From Phyllostachys edulis (lineage: Eukaryota > Streptophyta > Magnoliopsida > Poales > Poaceae), in the NCBI GenBank assembly GCA_036346405.1, contig CM070548.1, forward strand, positions 67,728,877 through 67,792,876: a stretch of DNA of 64,000 bases, written 5' to 3'. Below the pieces are notes generated by a model, which saw only the letters and a program-made list of their open reading frames with translations, did not search any database and had not been told where the DNA came from. How positions within the stretch are numbered: position 1 is the first letter of the stretch; the number at the start of each line of letters is the position of its first letter. A program made the position numbers and the translations under genes. Below, piece by piece: positions 1 to 11,193 of the stretch.

Positions 1-924
1 TTTATTTCGTAAGATCGGCGACTCAATCGTCGACAATCCCTTTCTTAGTAGGACCCCGCTAGTGTTTTGGCCCTTACTCCTCACTCGTCCGTCTCCTAAC
101 CAGCGCCCTTAACTCCTCACTCGCACGCCGCTTCCCCTTCTCCCTATCGCCGCGCCTTCTCCCCGACGTTGCCCCTTCCCCGACCCCGACACCGATGCCG
201 CCTTCTTCTTGTATCCGCTAGTCCTTGCTACTCCCCAACGTTGCCCTGCTACTTCTGTGTGTCCATCTCCCTGACGCTGCCGGTCCCTACTGCTCCTCGA
301 TGCCACCTTGCTACTCCCCGACGTCGCCCTGCTACTCCCCCGTCCTCCACGCTTGTAGGTATTTCTGTGTACCTCATGGTTTACTGCTCGGTTATTGCTA
401 GTACTCAGTGCTTGGTTTTCTAAGACAGCGTCTTTTGACATGCCTTGCCCGATTCTACTCACTGGCTTCGATTGCCATCCTCTTTGTGAGTTGTTTCTGT
501 TTACAGGAGTGCTTTACTTTGCATATATGTGCTGTGCTAGTCTAAATCTGAATTTGGATTAATTCTAATACTGGGAGATATTGCATTGTACTGTTGTGAG
601 TTCAGTTTACTGCTCAGTGATGATTTTGTCATATTTTTAAATTAAATTGATAACAAATCAGACTTGAGCTGCTAGGATTGCTTACTATTGTTGGATTATA
701 TCTAATAGCTTGGCTCTGTTGCTTTCTGTTTTCGGCTATGATTGATCTGATCATGTTATTCTGATCCTGCAATTCCTCTGTTCAGAAAATATATAAGTTA
801 TGTAACTTATATATTTTTCTATATTTAATATGTTGCAAAGGAGAAATACTCCATGAAAATACAAACTAAAATTTTAGTCATCAGAATCCTGCCAATTTAG
901 TTCTTTGGGTGTGTATCTTCAGAG
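1..924 (+). other. Leader of CACTA-1, no gene seen
   Basis: The first 350 bases are C-rich with short low-complexity open frames on both strands. Bases 430-900 are AT-rich and intron-like. A 3' splice-site-like tract (TGTGTATCTTCAG) ends just before the ATG at 925, so this stretch could be 5' leader plus intron of the following transposon gene. I see no protein family in either strand. Confidence 0.4.
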
Positions 925-2760
925 ATGGCGTCTGCAAAGTCTTCACCGTCATCGTCGAATGCGTATGGGGCTCCGATGGACTGTGTGCTGTCGTCGCCGA
1001 ATGTGTTTGGGGCTCAATGGGTCCCCATCACCACACCAAGCTGGAAGCCTTTGATGGACCAACAGAAAGAGCAGTTGTGGGCTGAAATTTCAAGATCGTT
1101 CGAGATCCCAACTGAAATCTAGGGACTCGTGCGATGGCAGGCGTTGCTCACGATCGAAAAAGCATAAAAGAGCTTCAAGAGCAGGCTTGTCACGGAGTAC
1201 GTGAACAAGGATCAGACGCCCTTCATGAAGTATCAATTCGTGTCGGTGGATATATGGGACACCTTTGTGCGGATGAAGACGACGACTAAATTTCAGCAGC
1301 AAAGTATGGCGCACAAGTCCCTCCAGATAAAAAACACTCACCCCCATAGACACGGCACCACTGGGTACACGGGAAAAATCCCGCAATGGACGAGGGAGGA
1401 CAAGGAGGCAAACCGGTGGGAGGCTTATCACAGATGAGCTCGCCTAAAATTGGTTAAGAGCAAGGTCATCAACCACGTCTTCGGGCACCATCTCTTTCAC
1501 AAACCCGGCAGACGAAGGAGTGTCCCAACATCAGGTAAGATATGTCGAACTACCTAGTTGTTAATAAGTCCATAACTTCGTAGGGTCTAAAATAACATGA
1601 TGGCTTCTTGCAGCAAACATTGAGTACCCAAGGCTCCTTCAAAGCAGTCAGGGAGAGAGATATGCTATCCACGACCCTGGAAAACAAAGAGCACTCGGGT
1701 CGCATGCGAGGCCTTGGGGTTTACGTACCTTGGAGGCAGGGATTCCCACACGACTCTGAGGCGTATAGGAGTCAGAAGAGATCCAAGGCCGAGCACGAGG
1801 AACAGATGAAAGAGGAGATTCGTGTGGAGATTGGTGTAGAATTTTGAGGACAGATAACATCATTGTAGGAACAATGGAACAAATGAATCAAGTCCTCAAC
1901 CAGTCGCAAGCCGCCCCCGTTATTTTGGGAGCCAGTCCCCCTCAACGTTGGAGTAGCTGCACGTCCACACCACTTTCTAAACATGGCGATGTCCAATTAC
2001 CTATCGACAACATCTAGGCAATGTACATCTCTAGAATGCTCCAAAGATATATCTATAGGACACCTTATCTAACTATGTATCGTTTTGTAGGAGTCCACGC
2101 CCTGCAAGCTCCAAGTGAGGCTGGTTGGGTCTATTTGTATTGAGGTTGGGCGGGGGATGGCGTTTTCATGCCAGGAAGGGACAGTGCTGCACGGTGCTCA
2201 GCTGGCGTAGGGTTACGCCAAGGTCCAGGTGGACATGGTACATGGCAATTTCATGGACGTCTTGGTGGAGAAGCCCTCGAATGAAGACATCATAACACTA
2301 GGGTATGCCGTGCACACTTTTGTCTAGTGGACCAAGAGGGATATCTCCCTGGACCCTGCAGTGTCGCGATTGGAACACGACCATGCCTCTCCAACAGAAC
2401 CCTCAATGACTCCATCTCAACCTCCGCTTTAGAAGGCCGCCGCATTGGCTCCCGTGGAGATGACACCAAAGATACAAGAAAAGTGTGCCGAGTCGTCTCC
2501 CACAATGACGCATGGCAAGCGAGATGCTAAGGCCAAATTGAAGAAGATTAAGGCACCTGCAGTGCCAAAGATACAAGAAAAGTGTGACGAGCCGTCTTCT
2601 AGGAAGACATGTGATAGGCGAGGCCCTAAGGCAAAATCGAAGAACATTAAGGCACCTTGCGAGTTCGGGACATTCTGCCTCGGAAGACCATTGGTCCCCG
2701 ACACACTATTACCCCACCTTGGATTGGGTTACGTGAGTTTGCATGGCTGGTACATGTAGT
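925..2760 (+). pseudogene. Transposase_24 / TnpA-like CACTA protein, decayed
   Basis: In other elements this family is an element-encoded accessory protein of CACTA transposons. Visible here are a W-x-L-x4-QKEQLW-x-EI segment at 1050-1110, a GYTGK-x3-W-x2-ED motif near 1365-1405, and after an intron-like gap ending in TTGCAG (about 1612) a segment with EHSGRMRGLG and VPWRQGFPHD (1690-1750). A segment at 2200-2330 (LGYAVHTFV-like) fits the C-terminal part. Stops lie in the same frame at 1120 (TAG), about 1165 (TAA, at an expected Trp) and 1435 (TGA), and more follow 1845. The solo LTR at 2844 separates it from the downstream protease, with which it probably formed one transcription unit. Function is lost; family assignment rests on motif recognition only. 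Confidence 0.6.
2466..2663 (+). repeat. Two 99-bp in-frame coding repeats
   Basis: A 99-bp unit starting CCAAAGATACAAGAAAAG occurs at 2466 and 2565. The period is divisible by three, so it encodes a duplicated 33-residue segment (PKIQEKC...KKIKAP) rich in Lys, just upstream of the Ulp1 region. The two copies have diverged in their middle parts. Confidence 0.8.
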
Positions 2761-2843
2761 AGGACGAGATGATGACATACCAGCCTATTGGATTCACCTT
2801 CAGTTACACAGAGCACCTTTTCCTCCATAAGTCGGGCTACTTC

Positions 2844-4923
2844 TGTAACACCCTGGCTATTCGAAAGCCAAAATGATACCTAAAGAATCTAACATACAAC
2901 CATAATGCAGAAGAATTTAAACAATATCTCATCTAATGGCAAAAAAAAAGAACTACATATAATGGAACAAATGAAGGAATATAATCTGAGTTCAATGACA
3001 GTTCACAAACTTCAATTATTCAAGTCTACTGAATCTACTAAGATAATTATATCAAAGGAGTAATCAAGGACCACAAGCAGTACTTAAGCAACCATAACCA
3101 AGTCCTATTATTGAAACTGGAGTATGGTGAAATGAATGAATAGTGTGTGTCTACTCCCTCCCAATAGAGCCATCATCAACGATCACCTAAAATAAACAAA
3201 CAAAGCAAGAATGAGTCCGAGACTCAGCAAGTACAGTGAATAATTGGATATACAACAAATATGAACGAGACAACAACATTAAAGAATATGAACATAACAC
3301 CGAATGTATATATGAATGAATGGAATGAATGGATTTAATGAAATGAAAGGATCTGACTCGCTATACCGGTATAGCTAGTGACACACCCGCCGGTGTTCAC
3401 TTAAGCACGCATTTAACAACATACGAGGATCCAAACCCGTATGAAGAACGCGTTCATACGGATGTTCAAATCTGCCCACATTGGAATGGTGGGTCGATGC
3501 GTGCCCATCTTTGGAATCGATGGGTCTTTATAATCCACTCCCGTGGATGGAACATGACAATGGATGCATGTAATGAACTATGAATAATGAATGACATCAT
3601 CTCTAATCATGGGAATATCACATATGAAAGGAACATAAACATTGAATCTTCTCATGTATCATATAAAAACACAATATGAACATCAAGCATTCAGCACTCA
3701 CAAATCTTAAGAATATCAAAGTACTTGCCTTTCGCGTTGCGACGCGTTAGTAGGCAACGAAAGTGCTCCTAAACCCGAAGCCTCGCCACCTACACAAGTA
3801 AGTACTCGAAATAAGAACAACATGGTACAGGACGCTACCAGCAACGTTCTACAACACCTTCCCGATAACCCAAGAATTAACTAATAGACCTATTCTGAAA
3901 ACAGACAACCCAATCACAGAAATGAATCTGGACAACAGCACGGAATAACTCATATCTATTGATCTGGGACTCGGAACGAGGTGATCCCAGATCCTATGGA
4001 AACTTAACGAACATATCTACAAAATTCTAGTTGACAAGATCTCCCAATTCGGCCAAAATAAAATGCTAACCGGTAGATGAAATTACAAGACAGATTCTAT
4101 CTAGACGAAAAGGACAGCAGTAAAGAACATATCACAACTTTTGATCTACAACTCCAATTAGGGCGTTCTTTATCATTCTGGAAAGGTTATAAAAATTTCT
4201 ACAATAACATAGTTGGGTGAAAACCCTGAATCTTCCATTATCATAATCATAATTTAAAAGACAACTTGACAGTTCATTCTCATTAAGAATTCAGGACAAC
4301 AGGGAAGATCATACGTTAACTTTTGATCCGTACATCGGAATTAGGTGTTCTTGGCAGCTACAAAAAATCTAAGAATAGTATCTAAATATCTCTAGGAGAT
4401 GGACATCTCAAAATCAGCCCCTAAGAATATGAAATCGGCCGTGCAACAATCTGGACAGAATCGAACTACTAGCAGTAGGAATTCGATCCAACAATCTTAA
4501 TCGATTTCGCATCTATTCTGAATCAAACAGCGAAGAACATCATTCGTTACCCTTGTAGAACCACAGGAGATCGCTGAATTCCCCGCGACATGCTCCTCTC
4601 CTCTTCTTCTCCTCTCTTCCTCTTTTCTCCTTGGCCGGCGGCACCGGAAGGGTTCTTCTCCCTCCCCCCTTCTTCTTGGATAGCAGCAATGGAGGGGGAT
4701 GCACACTATAGCATTGGAGTTACTGTAGCAGCGGCGGACACACTGTGTCACATGGGTGCTACAGTACCTCTAGGGTTTTGGTTGCCCCTAATGGGCCAAG
4801 GCTATGGGCCTTTGGCCCAAGATTTAATCCCCCCTTTTATAGAAATTCTGAAATTCTATTTTAAATCCCAATAAAATAGTTTGAAATTCAATTATAATTC
4901 TTAAGATTGAACGGGGTATTACA
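2844..4923 (-). mobile_element. Solo LTR (family A), reverse orientation
   Basis: On the plus strand it runs from TGTAACACCCTGG at 2844 to GGGGTATTACA ending at 4923, with perfect 5-bp target duplications ACTTC at 2839-2843 and 4924-4928. Orientation is minus because a TATA-type box is on that strand at 4833-4843 and because a related copy lies in the opposite direction at 43324-45453. The 2080-bp length, TG...CA ends and lack of coding sequence indicate a solo LTR left by LTR-LTR recombination of a probable Ty3/gypsy element. It sits in the coding region of the CACTA-1 protease; the frame resumes on the other side. Confidence 0.85.
4833..4843 (-). promoter_or_regulatory. TATA box of solo LTR (family A)
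   Basis: The minus strand reads TATAAAAGGGG about 80 bp inside the LTR's 5' end. The corresponding place in the copy at 43324 holds AATAAAAGGAGGGG near 43462. The downstream CT-rich stretch in both copies suits a transcription start region. Confidence 0.5.
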
Positions 4924-6003
4924 ACTTCGTCGTGGGCTTCCAAGACTTATTCGAACTATTCAACCTCAACGCCCTCAATGCCTCACTTCTATGATGTTGG
5001 ACACTGTAAGTGTGTACAATCAAGTTCTACATTCACACAATACCGATAAATATCATAACTCATTGCTTATACATAGATACATGATGCAACAAGGCCGACG
5101 ATCGCGACAACTGGTGGGTTTCCTTGACCCACAATTGATCTCTGAGCAATGCATCAATGAAGATGCATCCTACATTGAGAAATACATAACGAAGGGGTTC
5201 CTTACTCATGGTGACAAGGACTACATACTGGTGCCCTACAACCAGGTGTAAATGCTTCACTACTTGCTATAAAAATTTTATTTGTACATTATACGCAACA
5301 TAAACTTAGGTTTAATGACTATAGCGACATAGATGAGTAGGTGGCACTGGATCCTTTTAGTCATTGTACCAAAGTGGAATAAGGTAATATACCTTGATTC
5401 CCTAGTCAATAAGAACCACGACTTCACCCTTGAGCAAAAAAGTACTCGATAGGTATGCTCATTTCCTCTATACGTAACTCTATTGTTAGTCTTCTGTCAT
5501 TTGAAATGGCCGAGGATAACTTTTTGGAATCACGTAGGTCGTTCAGCACCTATGTTGCTGGAGGAGGGAAACACAATAAATCGAGCACCACACTGCGACA
5601 CAAGACGCAATTTTCGGTACCCGGTACAACACAATAATCCTATATCACACTTCATAATCCGGCCTTTCAAACTGACTATACCTATATATGTAATTCTATT
5701 TTTATAGTGCCACCAGCAACTACAAGGCAACTTATGTGCATTCTATGTTTGTCGTCATATGCAGGAAATCATGAGTGCTAAGCCGAAGGATCTGGAGGTT
5801 TGTCAATCTCGTAATAATTATTTCCTAATTATCAATTTTAATATATATGCTTACTACTTTACTCCTAGCGATAGGGCATGAAAATCGAATCAAGTACATT
5901 TGATCTGGACAAACTCTCAAACGTTTGAGGACGGCTCTGCACCTTCATCAAGACGGAGATCATTAGTTCGAATGGAGAGTTTCACTCCGGCGACACTGAT
6001 TAA
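4924..6003 (+). pseudogene. Ulp1-type (C48) cysteine protease region of CACTA-1, broken
   Basis: Proteins of this family cleave SUMO or related conjugates; in CACTA elements the domain is the C-terminal part of a large accessory protein. After the solo LTR the frame resumes (FVVGFQDLFELFNLNALN), then an intron-like gap ending ACATAG (about 5079) and an exon with VGFLDPQLISEQ. The catalytic triad is visible: His in HWILLVIVPKW (about 5346), Asp in IYLDSLV (about 5395), and Cys with its preceding Gln in QQLQGNLCAFYVC (about 5715-5745). The C-terminal part (IKTEIISSNGEFHSG) ends at TAA 6003. Frameshifts separate the blocks (for example near 5640-5700). Identity is firm; activity is very unlikely. 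Confidence 0.75.
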
Positions 6004-6162
6004 TACATGTTCAATTGTAATTCATTTTGAGTTGTAATTCAATTGTAACTCTAGAGACAATACATGAACATTCTTTTGTAATTGATTTTGAGTTTTAAAT
6101 TTCTTTGAGTTGTTCTATATCAAATCAATTGTGATTTATCTGTTTGCTGCTTGCTTGTTTTC

Positions 6163-6197
6163 AGAGGGAATGGCTAGCATTTCCTGAGGCTAGCTGA
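6163..6197 (+). other. Conserved mini-exon-like block shared by both CACTA elements
   Basis: After a TTTTCAG acceptor-like tract the sequence GGCTAGCATTTCCTGAGG and following GCTAGC encodes REWLAFPEAS and a stop. CACTA-2 has the same block at 30721-30757 (RAWLAFPEASP and a stop) after a similar GTTTTAG tract. In both it lies immediately before the right subterminal repeats. It may be the last tiny exon of the accessory gene or a conserved cis element. Confidence 0.5.
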
Positions 6198-6224
6198 AAA
6201 ATAGAAAAAATATTTAGACATAGA

Positions 6225-6706
6225 ATGAACTATCACAAATGGTTACCACCAACAACCATGTGTGATATGTCTCCAATAACATACGGTTTTGTGGTATAAA
6301 CCATCTCTGAAGATGGAATATCATAGACGATTTTGTGGTATAAACCATCTGTGAAGGCCTACTATCACAAACGGCTACCACCAACAACCGTTTGTGATAT
6401 GTAGGATATCAAAGACAGTTCATTTTACTAATCGTCTGTGATTTGTCTTCAATCACAGACGGTTGGTACATATAACGATTTGTGATATCCTACATATCAC
6501 AAACGATTTTTTTAGAAGCCGTCTATGATAGTATGCCTTCACAGACAGCTTCCACCGAAAACCATCTATATTGTTACTAATCATAGATGGCTCAAAATTC
6601 GTCAATGATAACTACCTGTTATCACAGACATATAATATCATATGGTTCAAAAACCGTCTGTGATGACGGTTTAGAACTGTCTATGATGACCCTTTGTGTG
6701 GTAGTG
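6225..6706 (+). repeat. Right subterminal repeats and terminal inverted repeat of CACTA-1
   Basis: About a dozen copies of an ATCACAGACGG-type unit occur in both orientations (for example ATCACAGACGGTTGG and AACCGTCTGTGAT), often paired as potential hairpins. In the CACTA superfamily such arrays are binding sites for the element's transposition proteins. The block ends in TGTGTGGTAGTG at 6706, the complement of the CACTA terminus. Confidence 0.85.
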
Positions 6707-6709
6707 CAG

Positions 6710-9700
6710 TGTAACATCCCAAATGTACAAATGGAACCAAATCTAGGTTTGTGTTTCAAATGTAATCAAATCTAGATGTGTGTTTCAAATGTAACCTAAT
6801 ATGGGTGTTTGTTTCAAATGTAATTAAATGAGTAGAAATTAAAACTTTTCTCACATCTTGAAACTCTTGAGCTTTTCTATAATTCTTGTCAAGAGTTGTG
6901 GAATTCAAAACACAAATCTCCTGTTGACTAAAGTTAAACCCTTATTCAACTTTGTCACAAATCTTGTGCCAAACCTGTGGGAATATTTTTCCCTAGTTCT
7001 AGGGATGATGTGTGACCCCTCTGAAAAATTTCATAATTTTTAGAAATTATTTGATAATTTTTGGAGCCAAGTCAAACCAGTTCAAACCTTGGTCAAACCC
7101 TAGAACATAACCTTGCAGAATTTTTGGAGAAAAATGCTGTGCATAAAAACCTCTAAAACTTTTATGTAAGGTTGATCTTGGAGTGAGGAGCCTCCAATCA
7201 AAATTTCAGAATTTTTGGAGTTAGTTTGCTACCTCTAAGAATTCTTCCAAACTCAGCTTTCAAATTCAAACTCAATCTGGTGCACTGTTCCTCGGGTCTG
7301 AGCCAACCCCGACTTGACTCGACCCAACCGCCTAACTGTACTGACCGAGTCGTTTTGACACGCGCCTCATCGGCCGTTGGATCTTCATCGCACCGCCCAT
7401 GTTTGCGCGGAGCTGTATAACCAAGATCTTGTGCGAGCCCTTGGATCTCCATCCAACGGTCGTTATTGCACCGCGCCTGTTGGTTCGACCTGACCACCTC
7501 GCGCGCTGTTGGGCTCGAGCCGCGATCGCCGGGGTGCTGGTCAGCCATTGGATGCAAATCGGACGGTGGCCGCGTCGTCTCTCCTTCCGCTCGCTGCCTC
7601 ATGGTCACCATGGCTGAGGCGTGGGCGCAGCGTCAAGGCCCCTCCACATCCTCGCCAACGGGTGGGAGCATTAAATGCGCGCTAGTGCTTCTCCCCCAAA
7701 GTCGCAACCCTCACCTGCTCCCGTCGCTCAAGTCACGCAGGGGAGAACGTGGGCCGCAGCTCCTTCCCGAGCATCCGCCCGTTCCCCTCTTCGCCCTCTC
7801 CTCTACTTAAGCCCCCCAATCTCTTCCTTGCCTTCCTTTCAACCACCTTGAGCTTTGCCGAGCGCCCTCTGTGCTTGGTTGAGCTCCATTCCCCACAAAC
7901 CACCTCGGCCACCATTGCTGCTCCTCAAGCTCGTCGGTGAAGACCGTGTTCCATTGGCTCTCTTCCCCATCTCTTTGCTCCAGCTTGCTCCTCTAATCTC
8001 CTGGAGTAAAACCCCTAACTTAATTGAGGTTTGCTTTCACAGGAGCGGCCTAATTTGGAGTTTTGGAGCTTGCGGTCGGTTTTAACCCATTTTCGTCTCC
8101 GGCGCCGGTGAGTGTTCCATTTCCCAATTCCTCACTCTGGAACCTTTCTTGAGCTTTAATGGAGCCATTGTGATGACCCGGTGCGGTTAATGTGGCCCAG
8201 GGCCTCTTCTCCACATCGTCGTCCTCGGAGCCGGCAAGGTCACCCGTCGCCGGAGCTGCTCCGTCCTCCCCTGTCCCACCGCGTCATCCAGGTAGCTCCC
8301 TGGTAGCCCCTAGATGCTCAGGCACCGCTTGGTTGAATCGGTGCGGAGCTCTATTGCTGTTTTGCTTTTAGCCGTGTGTGGTAGCGCCGCCCCTCGCCTG
8401 GCTAGCCACCGGTGTAGTGCTCCTCCGTGGTCGCCACCACCACCATTAGGTGCGCACGGCTATTGCGCACCTCAGACCACCGCCCATTTGCGTCGTTGTG
8501 GCCTGAGTCGCCGACGATTCACCGTGGAATGCCGTCGGGTGCGTGCCGGACGCGAGCTACACTGTAGCGTGTCGGATTAAGACAAAGATCGCGTAATTAA
8601 ATGAGTAATGATTGGTTAGCGCCGTTAATGACCGTATCTTAGCGAAGTTAACGAAGTCGCCGACGGTGGGCTGAACACTTTAACGTCTTGTTGCTTGCGC
8701 GTGCAGCGTGGATTGATTGTGCGCCGTCCATTCTTGGATCAGCGGCGGAGATCTCATGGAGTCTGTGCGTATGCGCTGTGTGGCGTTGATTGTGAGCCGT
8801 CCATCTCGCGATCAACGGTCCACCTTCACTGCCTCCTTCGCGCGCGTGAGTTCAAACGCGCCACGCGCGATTCAACCTGGGCCGTTGGATCCAAGATCAA
8901 CGATCCACATTAGTCGATCTCACGCGGGCGCGAGCTCACGTGCGTCCAGTCGTTGGGCCATCCGATTCAAGATCAACGGCCCATAAGTTTCCGCGTCGAT
9001 TTGATTTTAAGAAAATCCCGAGAGGTTTATTCGTGAACTGGAAAAGGTAATAAACTTCAAAATTGCATAACTAATTCAATTTAGCTCCATTTGAGTTGAT
9101 TCAAATTTTGTTAGCTCTGGTTTGAACTCAGATTTAATCTAAAAATGGTTGTAAGCTTAGTTCAGCTCTAGAAAATGGAATGGTAAATTGGTTTAGAAAT
9201 AAGCTTTAATTGTTGTTCTAAAAATTGCATTTAACTTGTAAATTGCATAAGTAATTCTCTATAGATCCTTTTTGAGTGAATCCAATTGTGCTGGCTTCCT
9301 CTGTTAGTATACTAAATGATGGAATAGGTTTTAGGAATGTCACTATTTTCAAAAGAATTGTGGGTGCATTTTATTTGTGCTCTTTTGCATGTTTTTGAAA
9401 AATCATAAAACATGCATCATACCTCCAAATGAGGTGAACTCAATTGTGTTATTCATCTCATGAGGTGCTTGAATTACCATAAAAATCCCAGGTGCAACAC
9501 CTCTTTGGAAAATTGTGCTAGGGAATTTAATTCGGATGAACAGTGACCGATTTCTATTTTCCAGCAATTTCCAGGCTGAGCAGATTTGTTTTGGCCATAA
9601 CTTTTTGCATTGAGAATCCAAATAAATTGGTTCTTGTTGCTAAATTCTTTAAAAATCATGTTATAGCTGCTGTAAAAATTTCAAAGCATTTGGAGAAATT

Positions 9701-9830
9701 TTGCTGTTGAGTCTTTTCGGTTTTCGTCGTTCTTATCGGTTCTTTTTCGCTTTTTCGTTAGGTGCCGACGAGTGCGTTGATCCCGTGAGTGACCCTTTGC
9801 AGCATAGTGAGCAGCTCTAGCAAGGCAAGC
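6710..9830 (+). mobile_element. LTR-like sequence of a probable Ty3/gypsy element, boundaries uncertain
   Basis: A TGTAACATCCC start at 6710 lies 3 bp after the CACTA-1 terminus and is of the type seen at many grass gypsy LTR starts. An AT-rich first part is followed by GC-rich sequence with a CTACTTAAGCCCC TATA-like box near 7803 and leader-like CT-rich sequence. No coding domain is recognisable; open frames of 60-137 codons overlap on both strands and look random. I could not find the 3' end, PBS or target duplication, so it may be an LTR, a large non-autonomous element or a truncated copy. Confidence 0.4.
7370..8985. repeat. Dispersed palindromic CCGTTGGATC-type motif
   Basis: Variants of CCGTTGGATC...GATCAACGG recur at about 7374 (GCCGTTGGATC), 7440 (TTGGATC...CCAACGG), 7548, 8724, 8798, 8880 and 8955. 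Several form imperfect palindromes with 5-8 bp between arms. They occupy the GC-rich part on both sides of the putative TATA box, so they may be transcription-factor sites, but this is inference. Confidence 0.5.
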
Positions 9831-10368
9831 AGTTTGATCATGTTTAATCCCATTACTTTCAAAGTCTAATATATTGTTTGCAAAGTGTATGTATGCATGC
9901 TCTGTAGGTAAATGTTCCTTCTCTACTACTAAGCCTAGGAATACATTGCTGTGATGTAGAGTTCGTTGGATGAGCTCTCATCACTTAGTAGATCACGTGT
10001 TGGTATTGCTTAGAAATGCTTAGATTGCGGTAGAATTAGGCGATCATCGACTTAGTCGATAATCTTGATCACACAAATCTAATTATTATTCCATTATGTC
10101 CAGCACTTGTGCTTTGTTAATTTGTAAAGTCAAAACAAAACTGAAAATGAAACTATTTGGACTTGGGCACAATGGATGATGGTGTGATTTGTTGGTATGG
10201 GGAATGGTGCCTAAGTCAACAAGGACCGAACATCTTGTTACACTAAACCAAGCAATTTTACGTGCTAACCACACGAGGGGGATATAGGACCTCTCTTGAC
10301 TAAGTACTTTGGCATGTGTTAGCTTTGAGTTGCATGGTGAGTAAGACGTCTGCAGCGGCAGCAGCACG
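9831..10368. other. Unassigned sequence before the gypsy gag
   Basis: No protein family, PBS or LTR terminus is recognisable. It may be internal sequence of the element starting at 6710 or the 5' non-coding part of the gypsy element whose gag starts at 10369. The junction between the two cannot be placed by eye. Confidence 0.4.
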
Positions 10369-11193
10369 GTGGCATCATTAGAGGCGACGTCCAACCCCTT
10401 GCTCCAGGGGGACCCCAATTCCCCGCTGAGCGTGGGGCTGGAAGCGGCCCGCTGGCCCAAAGACTTCAAGATGTCGGACGTCACCCCCTTCGAAGGTAGC
10501 ACCGACCCCGCAGAATTCCTCCAGGTCTACGAAACAGCCATAGAAGCCGCGGGGGGGGGATGACACCACGAAGACAAAGAGTATTTCGCTTGCCCTCAAG
10601 GGTGTCGCCCTCACATGGTTCTTCACCATCCCCCCCCGGTCCGTGTACGTCTGGGAGCAGCTGCGTGACCTAGTGCGCACAACTTCCAGGGGAACTATGT
10701 TGAGCCGAAGGACGTGGGACACTTGTTTGCGGTAAAACAGGCCCCGGGCGAATCCCTCCGCAGTTTCTTTAGGAAGTTTGCGGTAGTCAAATGCCAGGTC
10801 AAGGGCATCAACGAGACTACGGTCATCAACGCGGTAACCTGCGGGCTACAGAAGGGCCTGCTATCGGAAAGGCTGGCCCGCAAGCCCATCTCCACCGTCG
10901 CCGAGCTCTTTGATAAAATGGAGGAGTATGCCCTGGCGGAGGAGGATAGCAACAGGAGGGTGGAGGGGGCAAGCACCACCACGCCCCAAAAACCTTCGGC
11001 CGGGCTGGAGCAGGCCGCACCGACCAACTCCAAACCGCGCGGTAACTACCGCCTGAAGGGCCGCGGAGTCTACCATGTAGACGAGGCCCAAACCCAGGAA
11101 GGCCCAAAACGTGGCGGCCGAGGAGGTCGCAGCCGGGGCAGGGGCCGCAGACGCCACGCTGGCGCCAATGACGCCTGCGTTGCAAGACAGTAA
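10369..11193 (+). pseudogene. Gag of the Tat-like gypsy element, frameshifted
   Basis: Gag forms the virus-like particle. The region encodes a retrotransposon Gag (PF03732-type) domain: an ARWPKDFKMSDVTPFEGSTD segment at about 10448-10507, LALKGVALTWF, then QAPGESLRSFFRKF and LLSERLARKP. Two lesions are visible: a G-run at 10551-10560 shifts the frame into a TGA, and one base is missing near 10677. A third shift near 11100-11190 separates gag from protease. The C-terminal part is Lys/Arg-rich (GGRGGRSRGRGRRRH). The start is uncertain because sequence upstream of 10369 is unassigned. Confidence 0.7.

Larger units (their letters stand above)
1..6706 (+). mobile_element. CACTA-1: right part of a CACTA (En/Spm) DNA transposon
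   Basis: The right terminus is visible: on the minus strand the element begins CACTACCACACAAAGGGTC at 6706, preceded inward by about 480 bp of subterminal repeats (core ATCACAGACGG and its complement). Inside lie a Transposase_24/TnpA-like coding region and a Ulp1 protease region, a gene pair known from grass CACTA elements. No left terminus is seen, so the element probably starts before the window. A solo LTR at 2844-4923 interrupts it. All its genes carry stops or frameshifts, so it is a non-functional copy. The superfamily is clear; the extent to base 1 is inferred. Confidence 0.75.

Noticed and set aside
169..462. Overlapping open frames near the window start
   Set aside because: Low-complexity Pro/Arg/Ser-rich translations on both strands of a C-rich leader; no family and no start context.
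7198..8580. Several 60-137 codon frames suggesting a host gene
   Set aside because: Frames overlap on both strands, codon patterns look random and the context is LTR-like; no domain recognised.
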